This document shows positions 16,466-25,332 of a stretch of DNA of 64,000 nt, piece by piece (within the stretch, counting starts at the first letter, position 1; every line of letters starts with the position of its first letter). The notes under the pieces are model-generated. The model was not told where the DNA came from, did not search any database, and was given only the letters and a program-made list of their open reading frames with translations. The position numbers and the translations under genes are program-made. The DNA is taken from the NCBI RefSeq assembly GCF_004331035.1, contig NZ_SJNT01000013.1, positions 1-64,000 of the forward strand. Direction: 5' to 3'. This DNA is from Acinetobacter sp. ANC 4910. Lineage in GTDB: Bacteria; Pseudomonadota; Gammaproteobacteria; Pseudomonadales; Moraxellaceae.

Positions 16466-18220
16466 ATGCCTTATAACAATAGTCAGCAACATTTCATTAG
16501 CCATGATGGTGCATCCTTGTTCTATCAACACTGGGCTTCGTCACATAACCCAGAGAAAAAAGCCATTGTGATGTTTCATCGCGGGCATGAACATTCGGGT
16601 CGTATGGCGCATTTGGTTGAAGAGTTAGATCTTCCTGATTTTGATTTTTTTGCATGGGATGCACGCGGTCATGGTGAATCACCCGGTGAACGTGGCGATG
16701 CACCTAGCTTTTCTGCTTGTGTGAAAGACATTCAATACTTTGTTCAACATATCGAACAGACTTATGCAATTCCATCTGAGAATATTGCGATTGTTGCTCA
16801 AAGTGTCGGGGCTGTATTGGCAGCCACATGGGTACATGACTATGCCCCTAAAATTCGTGCCTTATGTTTAGCATCTCCTGCCTTTGACATTAAGTTGTAT
16901 GTACCCTTTGCCAAACAAGGTTTAACTTTACTGAATAAATTACGCGGCAATTTCTTTATCCAAAGTTATGTCAAAGCCAAAATGCTGACGCATGATTTAG
17001 ACCGTGCCCAGCAGTATGATCATGACCCAAAAATTGCCAAAGCCATTTCTGTACGTATGTTGCTCGGGCTGTATGATGCTGCCGAAAGATTGGTTAAAGA
17101 TGCCCAAAATATCTATGTACCCACTCAAATCTTGTGTTCAGGTGCTGACTTTGTGGTACAGCAGAAACCGCAACGGGATTTTTATGAACGTTTGGCGCAT
17201 CCAAATAAAGAATTTCATGTTTTAGAAGGCTTTTTTCACGATACTTTAGGGGAACAAAACCGCGAGATTGCCGTTAAAAAAGTCCGTCGTTTTATTCAAG
17301 AATGTTTTACTCATCCTTATGATACGCCAGACATTTTGAATGCCGATAAAATTGGCGCAAGTTGCTCAACTGCTGAACAATTTAGTCAGGCACTACCAAA
17401 AACATCCCTTAAGAAACTGTTTTGGGATTTGACCCAACGTCAACTCAAATTTGGTAGTCAGTTTTCTAAAGGCCTTAAAATTGGTGAACAAACAGGTTAC
17501 GACTCTGGCAGTACCCTAGACTTTGTCTATCGCAATCAATCAGAAAGCCAAAATTTACTGGGTAAAGTCATTGATCAACAGTATTTAAATGCGATTGGTT
17601 GGCGTGGCATTCGAGTCCGTAAACAAAATATTGAATCCCTACTGGAAAAATATGCTGCATTGTTGGCTAAAAAACGTAAACCAGTTCGTATCTTAGATAT
17701 TGCGGCTGGGCATGGGCGTTATATTTTAGATGCAGTTGCACAATTACCTAAACAACCCGAATCTATTCTGCTACGTGATTATAGCGAACTCAATGTCAAA
17801 GCTGGGCAAACACTCATTCAAGAAAGAGGCCTAAACGAAATTGCAACTTTTGTTCAAGCTGATGCTTTTGATACGGCGTCTCTCGCAAACATTAAACCCA
17901 AAGCAACCTTAGCTGTTGTTTCAGGACTCTATGAGTTGTTTAGTGATAATGATTTATTACGTCAATCTCTAACTGGACTATACAAAGCCATGCTCAAAGA
18001 TGGCTATCTGGTTTATACGGGACAGATTTGGCATCCGCAGCAAGAGTTTATTGCCCGTGCACTCACTTCACATCGTCAAGGCGAAGCATGGGTCATGCGC
18101 TTACGTTCACAGGCAGAGATGGATGCTTTAGTCGAACAAGCTGGATTTAAGAAAATTGATCAATGCATTGATGAGTTTGGCATTTTTACGGTTTCTGTCG
18201 CGCAAAAGATCGAGTCTTAA
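16466..18220 (+). CDS. ynbC: Alpha/beta hydrolase - SAM methyltransferase fusion, YnbC-like
   Basis: 584 residues in two parts. Residues about 10-285 are a serine-hydrolase of monoacylglycerol-lipase type: FHRGHEHSGR at 37-46, nucleophile elbow AQSVG with Ser113, Asp228 (SGADF) and His258 (FFHDT). Residues about 300-584 are a class I SAM methyltransferase with motif I VRILDIAAGHGRY at 407-419. Length and order match E. coli YnbC. The hydrolase could deacylate a lipid that the second domain then methylates, but this is inference. AGGA precedes the ATG, and it ends six bases before the next gene. Confidence 0.87.
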   Translation: MPYNNSQQHFISHDGASLFYQHWASSHNPEKKAIVMFHRGHEHSGRMAHLVEELDLPDFDFFAWDARGHGESPGERGDAPSFSACVKDIQYFVQHIEQTYAIPSENIAIVAQSVGAVLAATWVHDYAPKIRALCLASPAFDIKLYVPFAKQGLTLLNKLRGNFFIQSYVKAKMLTHDLDRAQQYDHDPKIAKAISVRMLLGLYDAAERLVKDAQNIYVPTQILCSGADFVVQQKPQRDFYERLAHPNKEFHVLEGFFHDTLGEQNREIAVKKVRRFIQECFTHPYDTPDILNADKIGASCSTAEQFSQALPKTSLKKLFWDLTQRQLKFGSQFSKGLKIGEQTGYDSGSTLDFVYRNQSESQNLLGKVIDQQYLNAIGWRGIRVRKQNIESLLEKYAALLAKKRKPVRILDIAAGHGRYILDAVAQLPKQPESILLRDYSELNVKAGQTLIQERGLNEIATFVQADAFDTASLANIKPKATLAVVSGLYELFSDNDLLRQSLTGLYKAMLKDGYLVYTGQIWHPQQEFIARALTSHRQGEAWVMRLRSQAEMDALVEQAGFKKIDQCIDEFGIFTVSVAQKIES

Positions 18221-18226
18221 CATTCT

Positions 18227-19579
18227 ATGCAGGCACTCACACAGCAGGCAGGTACATGGAAATGGGGAATACTCTGCCTGTTATTTCTTGCCCCTTTTTT
18301 CTTTTTAAGTTACGGCTTTGCCAATCATTATGCTGCGGGGCTGAATTACGTTCCAAGCATTGTGTTCTCTTGGGAAAAACATATTCCGCTATGGCCATGG
18401 ACGATTGTTCCCTATTGGTCAATCGACTTGTTTTATGGACTCTCGTTGCTGCTGTGCTGGAATAAATTTGAACTCAAACAGCATGTGTTACGCCTGTTCA
18501 GCGCACAACTCATTTCTATTGGCTGTTTTTTATTATTTCCACTGAAATTCAGTTTTGAGCGCCCCGAACTACAAGGCTTCTTCGGTGTTTGGTTTGATAT
18601 TCTGATGGGTTTTGATAAACCGTTTAATCAAGCTCCGTCCTTACACATTGTCCTGTTAATGATCTTGTGGGATTTCTATCGTCGCCATGTAACGTCCTCG
18701 TATCGCTGGATTGTCGATCTTTGGAGTTTTCTGATTGGTGTTTCTGTACTAACTACTTGGCAGCATCATTTTATTGATATCCCGACTGGCATTTGGATTG
18801 GGGCATTCTGTTTGTGGTTATTTCCGTTGTATGCATCATCTCCATTACAAACACAAAAAGTACAACAGCGAACTTTAAAGCATTTCAAGTTAGGCAGTTA
18901 CTATCTTATTGCAGCATGCCTTCTGACATTTTTAGCTCTGTTTTTTAAAGGATGGATGCTTTGGTTGGCTTATCCCGCAAGTAGTTTATTCTTGGTTGCT
19001 TGCGCTTATAGCCTCAATCGTCCACATTTTTTTCAGAAACAACCCGATGGCACGATGAGCATTGCAGCGTGGATTTTATTTGCGCCTTATTTTCTTTTCG
19101 CAAAACTCAATAGCCGTATCTGGACCAAAACACATCCCAACGATTCTTTAATTCTGACCAAAGAGAACACTCAGATTTTTCTAGGCAGAATTCCTTCAAC
19201 TCAACACATGCAGCAGTATGAAGGTTTATTTGACTGTTGCGCTGAACTTCCTTTAAAACCACTACACGATTATCAGCAATATCTAAGTCTTGACCTCATT
19301 CCATTACAAGCACAACAGCTAAATCTGGCAGTGCAAGCATTGAATCAACTGATGTCTTCACAATACGGTAATACGAAAGTTCTGATTTTTTGTGCCTTAG
19401 GATATTCACGTAGTAGCAGTATACTTGCTGCATGGCTGCTCCAAACTGGGCATGCCCATCAAGTGGATGATGCCATTCAAATCATTCGTCAGGCTCGACC
19501 TTGGATTGTACTGAACACTCAGCAACTCGCAGCGATAGATAGCTATCAAAAACAATATTTACAGCAGGTCAAGACATGA
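18227..19579 (+). CDS. ynbD: Membrane PAP2-like - dual-specificity phosphatase fusion, YnbD-like
   Basis: 450 residues. The N-terminal two thirds hold about eight membrane helices and PAP2-type elements: PSLH at 137-140 and HHFID at 180-184. The C-terminal soluble domain is a cysteine phosphatase with the CX5R loop C389-ALGYS-R395 (FCALGYSRSSS). The pairing is that of E. coli YnbD. It probably dephosphorylates a lipid phosphate such as phosphatidylglycerophosphate-like products, with one site facing the periplasm and one the cytoplasm. Overlaps the next gene by four bases. Confidence 0.85.
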   Translation: MQALTQQAGTWKWGILCLLFLAPFFFLSYGFANHYAAGLNYVPSIVFSWEKHIPLWPWTIVPYWSIDLFYGLSLLLCWNKFELKQHVLRLFSAQLISIGCFLLFPLKFSFERPELQGFFGVWFDILMGFDKPFNQAPSLHIVLLMILWDFYRRHVTSSYRWIVDLWSFLIGVSVLTTWQHHFIDIPTGIWIGAFCLWLFPLYASSPLQTQKVQQRTLKHFKLGSYYLIAACLLTFLALFFKGWMLWLAYPASSLFLVACAYSLNRPHFFQKQPDGTMSIAAWILFAPYFLFAKLNSRIWTKTHPNDSLILTKENTQIFLGRIPSTQHMQQYEGLFDCCAELPLKPLHDYQQYLSLDLIPLQAQQLNLAVQALNQLMSSQYGNTKVLIFCALGYSRSSSILAAWLLQTGHAHQVDDAIQIIRQARPWIVLNTQQLAAIDSYQKQYLQQVKT

Positions 19580-20019
19580 AATTACTGATTGTCGCCAAGT
19601 TACTACAAAATACAGACGGTATACGTCATGCAGGCTATGTCGCATTTACCTTATCTGTTCTGTGCTATTTTTTTTATGCTTGGCAGTCGATTGGCGTTTA
19701 TCTTTCTCTCATCGTTATTTTTGTTTTATGCCTATTACAACATTATCTCAGTATTCGAATTAAGCTCGATGCCGAACTGTTAAGTTTGATAGGGACTAAC
19801 TCAGAGCACATTGAAGATGCACAATCCATAGCACAAAAAACGCAAATACTTGACCAGAGTTTACTCGAATTAGGACTCATTCCTGCTAAAAAGCAACAGC
19901 GTAGTTGGGATGCCCGTATTCAGGGCTGTATGCGCTTATTCAAGCTTCATGTTGTTATAGTTTTATGCCAATATATGGTTTTAATATCGCTCATGATATT
20001 TTTATTACAACAAAAATAA
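19576..20019 (+). CDS. Small membrane protein of the lipid operon, 147 aa
   Basis: Four hydrophobic segments are visible: two near residues 20-60 (AFTLSVLCYFFYAWQSIGVY, then LIVIFVLCLLQHYL) and one at the C-terminus (VVIVLCQYMVLISLMIFLL), with a charged central helix (SEHIEDAQSIAQKTQILDQS). It is coupled to the YnbD-like gene by ATGA and is followed 14 bases later by the acyltransferase. No family is recognised, and I know of no counterpart in the E. coli ynb operon. It may be a subunit or scaffold. Confidence 0.7.
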   Translation: MKLLIVAKLLQNTDGIRHAGYVAFTLSVLCYFFYAWQSIGVYLSLIVIFVLCLLQHYLSIRIKLDAELLSLIGTNSEHIEDAQSIAQKTQILDQSLLELGLIPAKKQQRSWDARIQGCMRLFKLHVVIVLCQYMVLISLMIFLLQQK

Positions 20020-20033
20020 AATTCGGTGACGTT

Positions 20034-20720
20034 ATGCAAAGTACAAATTCTTCCTCAACTGAAACCGATCATAAAGCCCATTTTCTTTCTCAGTCACTGG
20101 CACGTTTTATTGCTTTTTTAACCCGGCGTAGCGCACGACTATTAACCGGTGCACGTAGTCGATGGATCGGTTGTAAACCTGCCACCAAACAGCGAATTTA
20201 CTATGCCAATCACAATAGCCACATCGATTTTATTTTACTGTGGTCATCATTACCAACGCCTATCCGCCGTAGAACTCGACCAGTAGCAGCTTCAGATTAT
20301 TGGCTAAAAGATGGCTTTCGCCGTTTTCTCATTCATGACACATTTACAGGTGTAACGATTCAGAGGAATCATAATGGGCAGTCAGATCCACTTGAACCAA
20401 TAAAAAATGTCCTTCGGCAAGGCGATTCTATTATTTTTTTCCCTGAAGGAACGCGTAACTTAAATGATGATGTGGAACTATTACCCTTTAAAAGCGGGCT
20501 TTATCATTTAAGTCAACAATTTCCAGAAGTTGAAGTCATCCCTGTTTGGATTTCCAACCTTAAACGTGTCATGCCCAAAGGGGCTTTAGTCCCATTACCC
20601 TTATTATCGACTGTGATTTTTGGTGCTCCATTAACATTCACAGCCCATACAGATAAAAATGACTTCTTATTACAAGCCCAGAAAGCATTATTAGAATTGA
20701 AAGAGGTTGAGTTCCAATGA
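20034..20720 (+). CDS. 1-acyl-glycerol-3-phosphate acyltransferase (PlsC) family protein
   Basis: 228 residues. The acyltransferase motif HX4D is in ANHNSHIDF and the glycerol-phosphate-binding motif in FFPEGTRN, in the right order and spacing for PlsC-type enzymes. The start chosen is ATG 20034, with GGTGA six bases before it. A frame extending to 19905 would run through the upstream gene. It should supply phosphatidic acid or acylate a lyso-lipid for this pathway. The TGA overlaps the next ATG by four bases. Confidence 0.88.
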   Translation: MQSTNSSSTETDHKAHFLSQSLARFIAFLTRRSARLLTGARSRWIGCKPATKQRIYYANHNSHIDFILLWSSLPTPIRRRTRPVAASDYWLKDGFRRFLIHDTFTGVTIQRNHNGQSDPLEPIKNVLRQGDSIIFFPEGTRNLNDDVELLPFKSGLYHLSQQFPEVEVIPVWISNLKRVMPKGALVPLPLLSTVIFGAPLTFTAHTDKNDFLLQAQKALLELKEVEFQ

Positions 20721-21661
20721 CCGTAACCAACTTACAGCAAACCTATTTACTCTTTGCGATTTTCACTGGAATTCTTATCTTTGCTTCAACCATCGGTTGG
20801 GTATTAAAGCAACGTACCGCCCAGCAAGTTTCACCAGTCATCGATAATTTAAATGCGCGAATCAATGCTTGGTGGGTCATGCTCGTTGTGCTTGCTACCG
20901 CAATATTAATGGGAAAAGTGACCTTTATTCTGCTCTTTGCCCTTATTTCACTTTTTGCACTTAGAGAATTTATTAGTCTACTGCCTACACGCCGTGGTGA
21001 TTATTTTCCATTATTGATCGCTTTTTATTTTGTTATTCCTTATCAATATTATTTGGTTTATATCGATTGGTACGGTCTATATTCCATTTTTATTCCATTG
21101 TATGTTTTTCTTTTAATTCCAATCGCTAGCTTGAAACAGGAAGACACCAAACACTTTTTAGAGCGAAGTGCTAAAATCCAATGGGGACTCATGGTTTGCG
21201 TCTTTTGTATTTCGCACGTTCCAGCACTTATCAATTTAAAATTGCCCGGCTTTCAAGGCGAAAAAATCTGGTTAGCCATCTGGCTGATTATTGTGGTACA
21301 AGTCTCTGATGTACTGCAATATGTCTGCGGAAAACTGTTTGGAAAACATAAAGTTGCACCGATACTTTCACCATCTAAAACCATTGAAGGTCTTTTAGGC
21401 GGTATGTTCTTGGCAACAGGGCTAGGCATTCTTATGAAATGGCTCACACCCTTTAGTTATTGGCAAGCAGCACTCATTGGATTGATTGTTTGTATCTTTG
21501 GCTTTTTTGGCGGTTTGGTCATGTCTGCAATTAAAAGAGACCGCGGTGTTAAAGACTGGGGACAACTTATTCATGGTCATGGCGGCATGTTAGATCGCAT
21601 AGATTCAATTTGCTTCTCAGCACCAATTTTTTTTCATATTTTGCGTTATTGGTGGAGTTAA
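20717..21661 (+). CDS. ynbB: CDP-diacylglycerol synthase family protein, YnbB-like
   Basis: 314 residues with about eight membrane helices. The CdsA signature is complete near the C-terminus: SAIKRDRGVKDWG followed by HGHGGMLDR, preceded by SPSKTIEGLLGG. It converts phosphatidic acid and CTP to CDP-diacylglycerol, the donor for the operon's CDP-alcohol transferase. It is the last gene of the operon, followed by a clear terminator. A housekeeping cdsA should exist elsewhere in the genome, so this is expected to be a dedicated paralogue. Confidence 0.88.
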   Translation: MTVTNLQQTYLLFAIFTGILIFASTIGWVLKQRTAQQVSPVIDNLNARINAWWVMLVVLATAILMGKVTFILLFALISLFALREFISLLPTRRGDYFPLLIAFYFVIPYQYYLVYIDWYGLYSIFIPLYVFLLIPIASLKQEDTKHFLERSAKIQWGLMVCVFCISHVPALINLKLPGFQGEKIWLAIWLIIVVQVSDVLQYVCGKLFGKHKVAPILSPSKTIEGLLGGMFLATGLGILMKWLTPFSYWQAALIGLIVCIFGFFGGLVMSAIKRDRGVKDWGQLIHGHGGMLDRIDSICFSAPIFFHILRYWWS

Positions 21662-21698
21662 AAAAAGAAGCTGTTCTTTTTATACCCTACAACATAAT

Positions 21699-21724
21699 AA
21701 ACCCTAGTTATAAAACTAGGGTTT
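21699..21724. terminator. Terminator of the ynb-like lipid operon
   Basis: AAACCCTAGTT and AACTAGGGTTT pair perfectly (11 bp) around a four-base loop, 37 bases after the last stop of the operon. The T-run is short, and it may also end the leftward small ORF. Confidence 0.75.
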
Positions 21725-21762
21725 ATCTGACTTTTAAAAATAAGATGATATTTTCAAAGTCG

Positions 21763-21849
21763 TTAATGCATCATTTGCCCAAAGGCATAAACTACAACCA
21801 TCAACATCAGAACCGACGATGACGTTATTAATAATTCTAAAGCTTTCAT
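21763..21849 (-). CDS. Putative 28-residue single-pass membrane peptide
   Basis: ATG at 21849 to TAA at 21763. The translation begins MKALELLITSSSVLMLM and ends FGQMMH, with one hydrophobic helix from about residue 5 to 24. A G-rich ribosome site (GGGGGTGGGGT) sits directly before the ATG. The start MKALELL with a Ser-rich turn and one helix resembles DUF3149-type mini-membrane proteins, but this is weak. It lies alone between two transcription units. It is too short for standard gene callers. Its reality rests on the ribosome site and the helix. Confidence 0.5.
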   Translation of the reverse strand: MKALELLITSSSVLMLMVVVYAFGQMMH

Positions 21850-21980
21850 ACCCCACCCCCATTTATTAAGAGGTAGTCTTATTTAGACACGTTTAAGCTA
21901 CATTTACAACCCAAAAGTGTGACAAATTTTGACATTTATAGACAAAAATAAAACATTATTAGCCAAACCTCTAATCTTTC

Positions 21981-22475
21981 TTACTTCGCAGACAATTTAC
22001 TGTCCATCGTGATTAATAACAAAACCGACACTGCGACTTTTTCTGTCAGTACATTTAATCTTTGTTGTGGCGTCCCTGTAATCAAATAACGATAATCATG
22101 TAATTTCCCAGAAAAAAGAATTGAAATAAAAAAAGTCCCTTCTGGTTTTTCTGTGGTTGCACTACCACCAGGTTTTAATAAACCTGTACAAGCCACAATC
22201 ACATCGGCTTTAGTAAATAGTTTTTTCCCCTCATTTGCCAAAGCCCGTGTAACCTCTGCTGACTCAGCTGTATACTGCTCAATTAATTTTGGGGCAATAT
22301 GCAACACTTGTAGTTTAATACTTGGATCGTAACAGACCAAACTTCCCAATAAAATTTCAGCACCGCTATGTTTATAAATAGAAAATTGGCTGCATAAAAA
22401 ACCAGAGCTGGCACTTTCTATGAATGCTATTTTGAGCTGTTGGCGCTCTAATTCATTACAACATTGCTTGAGCAT
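21981..22475 (-). CDS. CinA C-terminal-domain protein, divergent (PncC-like)
   Basis: About 164 residues when started at ATG 22475, which follows GGGGA at normal spacing. The frame extends further to 22541 without a good signal. The fold matches the nicotinamide-mononucleotide deamidase (PncC/CinA C-terminal) family: QYTAESAEVTRALANEGK in the middle, then CTGLLKPGGSATTEKPEGT. The N-terminal catalytic motif, normally ESCTGG, is here ESASSG: the Cys and one Gly are lost. Either a divergent or an inactive paralogue. It is monocistronic. Confidence 0.75.
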   Translation of the reverse strand: MLKQCCNELERQQLKIAFIESASSGFLCSQFSIYKHSGAEILLGSLVCYDPSIKLQVLHIAPKLIEQYTAESAEVTRALANEGKKLFTKADVIVACTGLLKPGGSATTEKPEGTFFISILFSGKLHDYRYLITGTPQQRLNVLTEKVAVSVLLLITMDSKLSAK

Positions 22476-22616
22476 AATTTCCCCATTACACCTCATGACG
22501 CCATTTAAAGTGCTATTTGTGCAATTCCTAGTCAAATTCAAAGCATAACGGTTTATTACGCGCTTAAAAACTGATACAACTAAAAATAAAGCATAGAAAC
22601 AAAGGCAGAGATTACA

Positions 22617-22847
22617 ATGAAAACAACCGTCAAATATGTGGTTTTAAAAAGTAAAGATTACCAGCTTGGCACACCACTGTTTGAAGATGAATTAGATGCA
22701 GATAGCCAATATTTTGATCAAATTCCGTTAGTTATTCACTTTCAAAATCGAGATTTCAAAGTGAAAAGTAAGGAATTACAGCGTAAACAAATTCAAGATG
22801 ATTTTGAAGAAAGTCAAACCATTTTAGTCAAAGTCATTGCACAATAA
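22617..22847 (+). CDS. Small hypothetical protein, 76 aa
   Basis: A soluble acidic/basic alternating protein (KYVVLKSKDYQLGTPLFEDE, then DDFEESQTILVKVIAQ). Purines GGCAGAG precede the ATG. It is divergent from the CinA-like gene and is followed by an 11-bp hairpin. No motif is recognised. The regular composition and clean boundaries favour a real gene. Confidence 0.6.
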   Translation: MKTTVKYVVLKSKDYQLGTPLFEDELDADSQYFDQIPLVIHFQNRDFKVKSKELQRKQIQDDFEESQTILVKVIAQ

Positions 22848-22886
22848 ATTTAATTGATTCAATAGCACAACAAGTTAAATAACAAT

Positions 22887-22916
22887 ATAACATGGAGTAA
22901 AGTTTCTCCATGTTAT
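22887..22916. repeat. 11-bp inverted repeat after the 76-aa gene
   Basis: ATAACATGGAG (22887-22897) and CTCCATGTTAT (22906-22916) pair perfectly around eight bases. There is no T-run, so it is a weak terminator or operator. The core ATAACATG recurs in the palindrome at 22981. Confidence 0.6.
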
Positions 22917-22980
22917 AAGCAAAGCAATCTAAATTTTAATGCACAAGAACAACATATATAAATATAGTGTTATTAATTAA

Positions 22981-22995
22981 TCTCATAACATGAGA
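22981..22995. promoter_or_regulatory. Short palindrome upstream of the TetR gene
   Basis: TCTCAT-AAC-ATGAGA is a 6-bp palindrome with a 3-bp spacer, 87 bases before the TetR-type gene start. It could be an autoregulatory operator. Not tested by any alignment. Confidence 0.35.
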
Positions 22996-23081
22996 AATAC
23001 ATATAAATACTATGGATTAAGTAAATTTACACAAACTTTTGCTATAATTTCAAGTGATTTTTATAGATACTTTTCAAAAAC

Positions 23082-23732
23082 ATGCAAGATATAGCAGATT
23101 TAGAACCTCTCGCACGCGATGTACCACATACCAAACGTGGGCATGAGCGTTGTCTTGCACTTTTATTAAGTGCAAATGAGTTGTTTTTACAACATGGCTA
23201 TGATGCTGTTTCATTGGACGATATCGTCAACCATGCGGGTGGCTCCAAAGCATCGATCTACAAGTATTTTGGCAACAAAGAAGGTCTATTTACCGCAATC
23301 TGTGACTACCGTCGCGAGCAGTTTTTTAAAGATATTTGTATGCCCTTCGATATAGAGAAAGACGACTTACGTCATTATCTCATTCAAACTTTACTACATT
23401 TACAAATTCATCTTGTCTTACCTGAAAATGCCTCGTTCTTTCGTCTCATTATGGAGCAGACCCAGCGCAGCACTCAGCTTGCTCAACATATCCATGAACA
23501 AGGTCCAAAACATATTCAAAATGCGATTGCTTGCATATTAACCAAAGCTCATGCGCTCGGGCTCATTACATGCGAAGAACCACAATATTCTGCCCAACTC
23601 TTTTTTGGGATCGTACGTAATTTAGAATGGCAAGTGCTAATGAATATCTATGTACAAGAAAATGAGCAAGAAAACTTAAAATATATTCATTATTGTGTCG
23701 ACCGCTTCTTAGACGGTCATCAAAAAGCCTAG
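23082..23732 (+). CDS. TetR/AcrR-family transcriptional regulator
   Basis: 216 residues. The helix-turn-helix is clear around residues 32-72 (DDIVNHAGGSKASIYKYFGN then KEGLF), preceded by LFLQHGYDAVSL. The C-terminal domain is helical and of no recognisable ligand class. No ribosome site is visible before the ATG, and the region upstream is strongly AT-rich with a palindrome at 22981. It has no obvious target next to it, since argF downstream is an arginine gene with its own start region. Confidence 0.9.
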   Translation: MQDIADLEPLARDVPHTKRGHERCLALLLSANELFLQHGYDAVSLDDIVNHAGGSKASIYKYFGNKEGLFTAICDYRREQFFKDICMPFDIEKDDLRHYLIQTLLHLQIHLVLPENASFFRLIMEQTQRSTQLAQHIHEQGPKHIQNAIACILTKAHALGLITCEEPQYSAQLFFGIVRNLEWQVLMNIYVQENEQENLKYIHYCVDRFLDGHQKA

Positions 23733-23838
23733 TTTTTTTGCATTTCCAGACATTTTTAGTATATAACTGTTAGTCTTTTCTTTTAACCAACCAACAACTA
23801 ATTGTTGTACATGAAACAGCAATTATTGTGGAGTAACC

Positions 23839-24759
23839 ATGGCTCTACGTCACTTTCTTACTTTACGCGATTTATCGACTTTAGAACTCAACCAAATTTT
23901 GCATCGTGCAATCGAATTGAAACGAAAACAGCACGACAACGAAGTTTTTCAACCTTTCGTTGGTAAAGTTATGGGCATGATTTTTGAAAAATCGAGCACC
24001 CGTACACGCGTTTCGTTTGAAGCTGGAATGGGCCAATTTGGGGGCAGTGCAATTTTCTTATCTCCACGAGATACCCAACTCGGTCGTGGCGAACCTATTG
24101 AAGATTCAGCACGTGTTATTTCAAGCATGTTAGATATTGTCATGATCCGAACTTTTGGACACGATATTGTTGAACGTTTTGCTTCTTATTCAAAAGTCCC
24201 TGTGATTAATGCTTTGACAGATGACCATCATCCATGTCAATTACTTGCCGACATGCAAACCTTCCTAGAACATCGTGGTTCAATCGAAGGTAAAACCGTT
24301 GCTTGGATTGGTGATGGCAATAACATGTGTAATTCTTATATCGAAGCTGCACATATGTGGGGCTTCAAATTAAAAATTGCTGCGCCGAAAGGTTATGAAC
24401 CACAGGAGAAATTCTTATCTGAATTTGCTCATTGTGTTGAATTGGTAGACTCTGCCGAAGATGCAGCAGTCAATGCTGACTTGATCGTGACCGATGTCTG
24501 GGCAAGCATGGGACAAGAAGAAGAGCAAAAAATCCGTGAAAAAGCTTTTGCTGATTACCAAGTCAATGAACGCTTAATGAACCTCGCTCACCCTGACTGT
24601 TTATTCATGCATTGCCTACCTGCCCACCGTGGTGAAGAAATTTCTGAAACCATGCTAGACCATTTAAATGCTGTAGTCTGGGATGAAGCAGAAAATCGCT
24701 TACATGCTCAAAAGGCATTGGTTGAATTTCTCATTAATGAAAACCTAAAAAAAGACTAG
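23839..24759 (+). CDS. argF: Ornithine carbamoyltransferase
   Basis: 306 residues. Carbamoyl-phosphate loop SSTRTR at 52-57, [11 protein letters not shown] for the substrate site, and the ornithine-binding [10 protein letters not shown] near the C-terminus. It makes citrulline from ornithine and carbamoyl phosphate in the sixth step of arginine biosynthesis. GGAG sits six bases before the ATG, and a strong terminator follows. A monocistronic gene. argC lies 4.6 kb away in the opposite direction. Confidence 0.96.
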   Translation: MALRHFLTLRDLSTLELNQILHRAIELKRKQHDNEVFQPFVGKVMGMIFEKSSTRTRVSFEAGMGQFGGSAIFLSPRDTQLGRGEPIEDSARVISSMLDIVMIRTFGHDIVERFASYSKVPVINALTDDHHPCQLLADMQTFLEHRGSIEGKTVAWIGDGNNMCNSYIEAAHMWGFKLKIAAPKGYEPQEKFLSEFAHCVELVDSAEDAAVNADLIVTDVWASMGQEEEQKIREKAFADYQVNERLMNLAHPDCLFMHCLPAHRGEEISETMLDHLNAVVWDEAENRLHAQKALVEFLINENLKKD

Positions 24760-24772
24760 AAAAATTACGCAT

Positions 24773-24800
24773 AAAAAAAGCACCTTTGGGTGCTTTTTTT
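24773..24800 (+). terminator. Strong intrinsic terminator of argF
   Basis: AAAAAAAGCACC and GGTGCTTTTTTT pair perfectly (12 bp) around a four-base loop, ending in seven Ts. Confidence 0.92.
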
Positions 24801-24852
24801 ATGCCAGCAACGATATAATCAAAACCATAAAGTCTATAAGTGATTTAAACAC

Positions 24853-25326
24853 ATGCTACTAAAAAAGATTATTCTTGGTGTATTCACCACTACCTTCTCC
24901 ATGATTGCTTTGGCACAACCTACAGATTTAGATCAATATTTATTAAAGAAAAAAATTGTCGACCAAAATTACACCATTAAGAATACAACGGCCCTAAATG
25001 AAATTCTTGATTATATTAGTGATGAAGATTCTCGTACGATGCCTTACCAACTCGACCAGAACATCGTAATTGAAAAAATGCGTTTATATGCAAACCACAT
25101 GGAAATCTCGGGGCTTATTACCTCTCCAGACTTTAAACAATTTGCACAAGATATTGGTGATGATCAAGTCCATGAAATGATGAAAAAAACATTAGTTCAT
25201 AGTTGTCCGAAATTTTTTGAGCACCAATTCCAAAGAGTAAATCCATATCAAGTTCAAATTAAACTGACGGCAGAACAAAAAAGTTATGCACTTAATTTAA
25301 AGAATTCAGATTGTAATTTTGAATAA
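24853..25326 (+). CDS. Putative secreted protein, 157 aa, unknown function
   Basis: It has a Sec signal peptide: KK at residues 4-5, hydrophobic core IILGVFTTTFSMIALA, probable cleavage after ALA at about residue 21. The mature part is helical and charged, with two cysteines (CPKFFEHQF; the C-terminal SDCNFE) that could form a disulfide. It converges on ynfA with six bases between stops. No family recognised. Confidence 0.7.
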   Translation: MLLKKIILGVFTTTFSMIALAQPTDLDQYLLKKKIVDQNYTIKNTTALNEILDYISDEDSRTMPYQLDQNIVIEKMRLYANHMEISGLITSPDFKQFAQDIGDDQVHEMMKKTLVHSCPKFFEHQFQRVNPYQVQIKLTAEQKSYALNLKNSDCNFE

Positions 25327-25332
25327 CTGAGT

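Larger units (their letters stand above)
21662..21980. other. Intergenic region with terminator and a short membrane-peptide ORF
   Basis: 319 bases between the lipid operon and the CinA-like gene. It holds the operon terminator (21699-21724), a 28-codon minus-strand ORF with a G-rich ribosome site (21763-21849) and its presumed promoter region. The remaining stretch to 21980 is AT-rich and shows nothing else clear. Confidence 0.6.
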
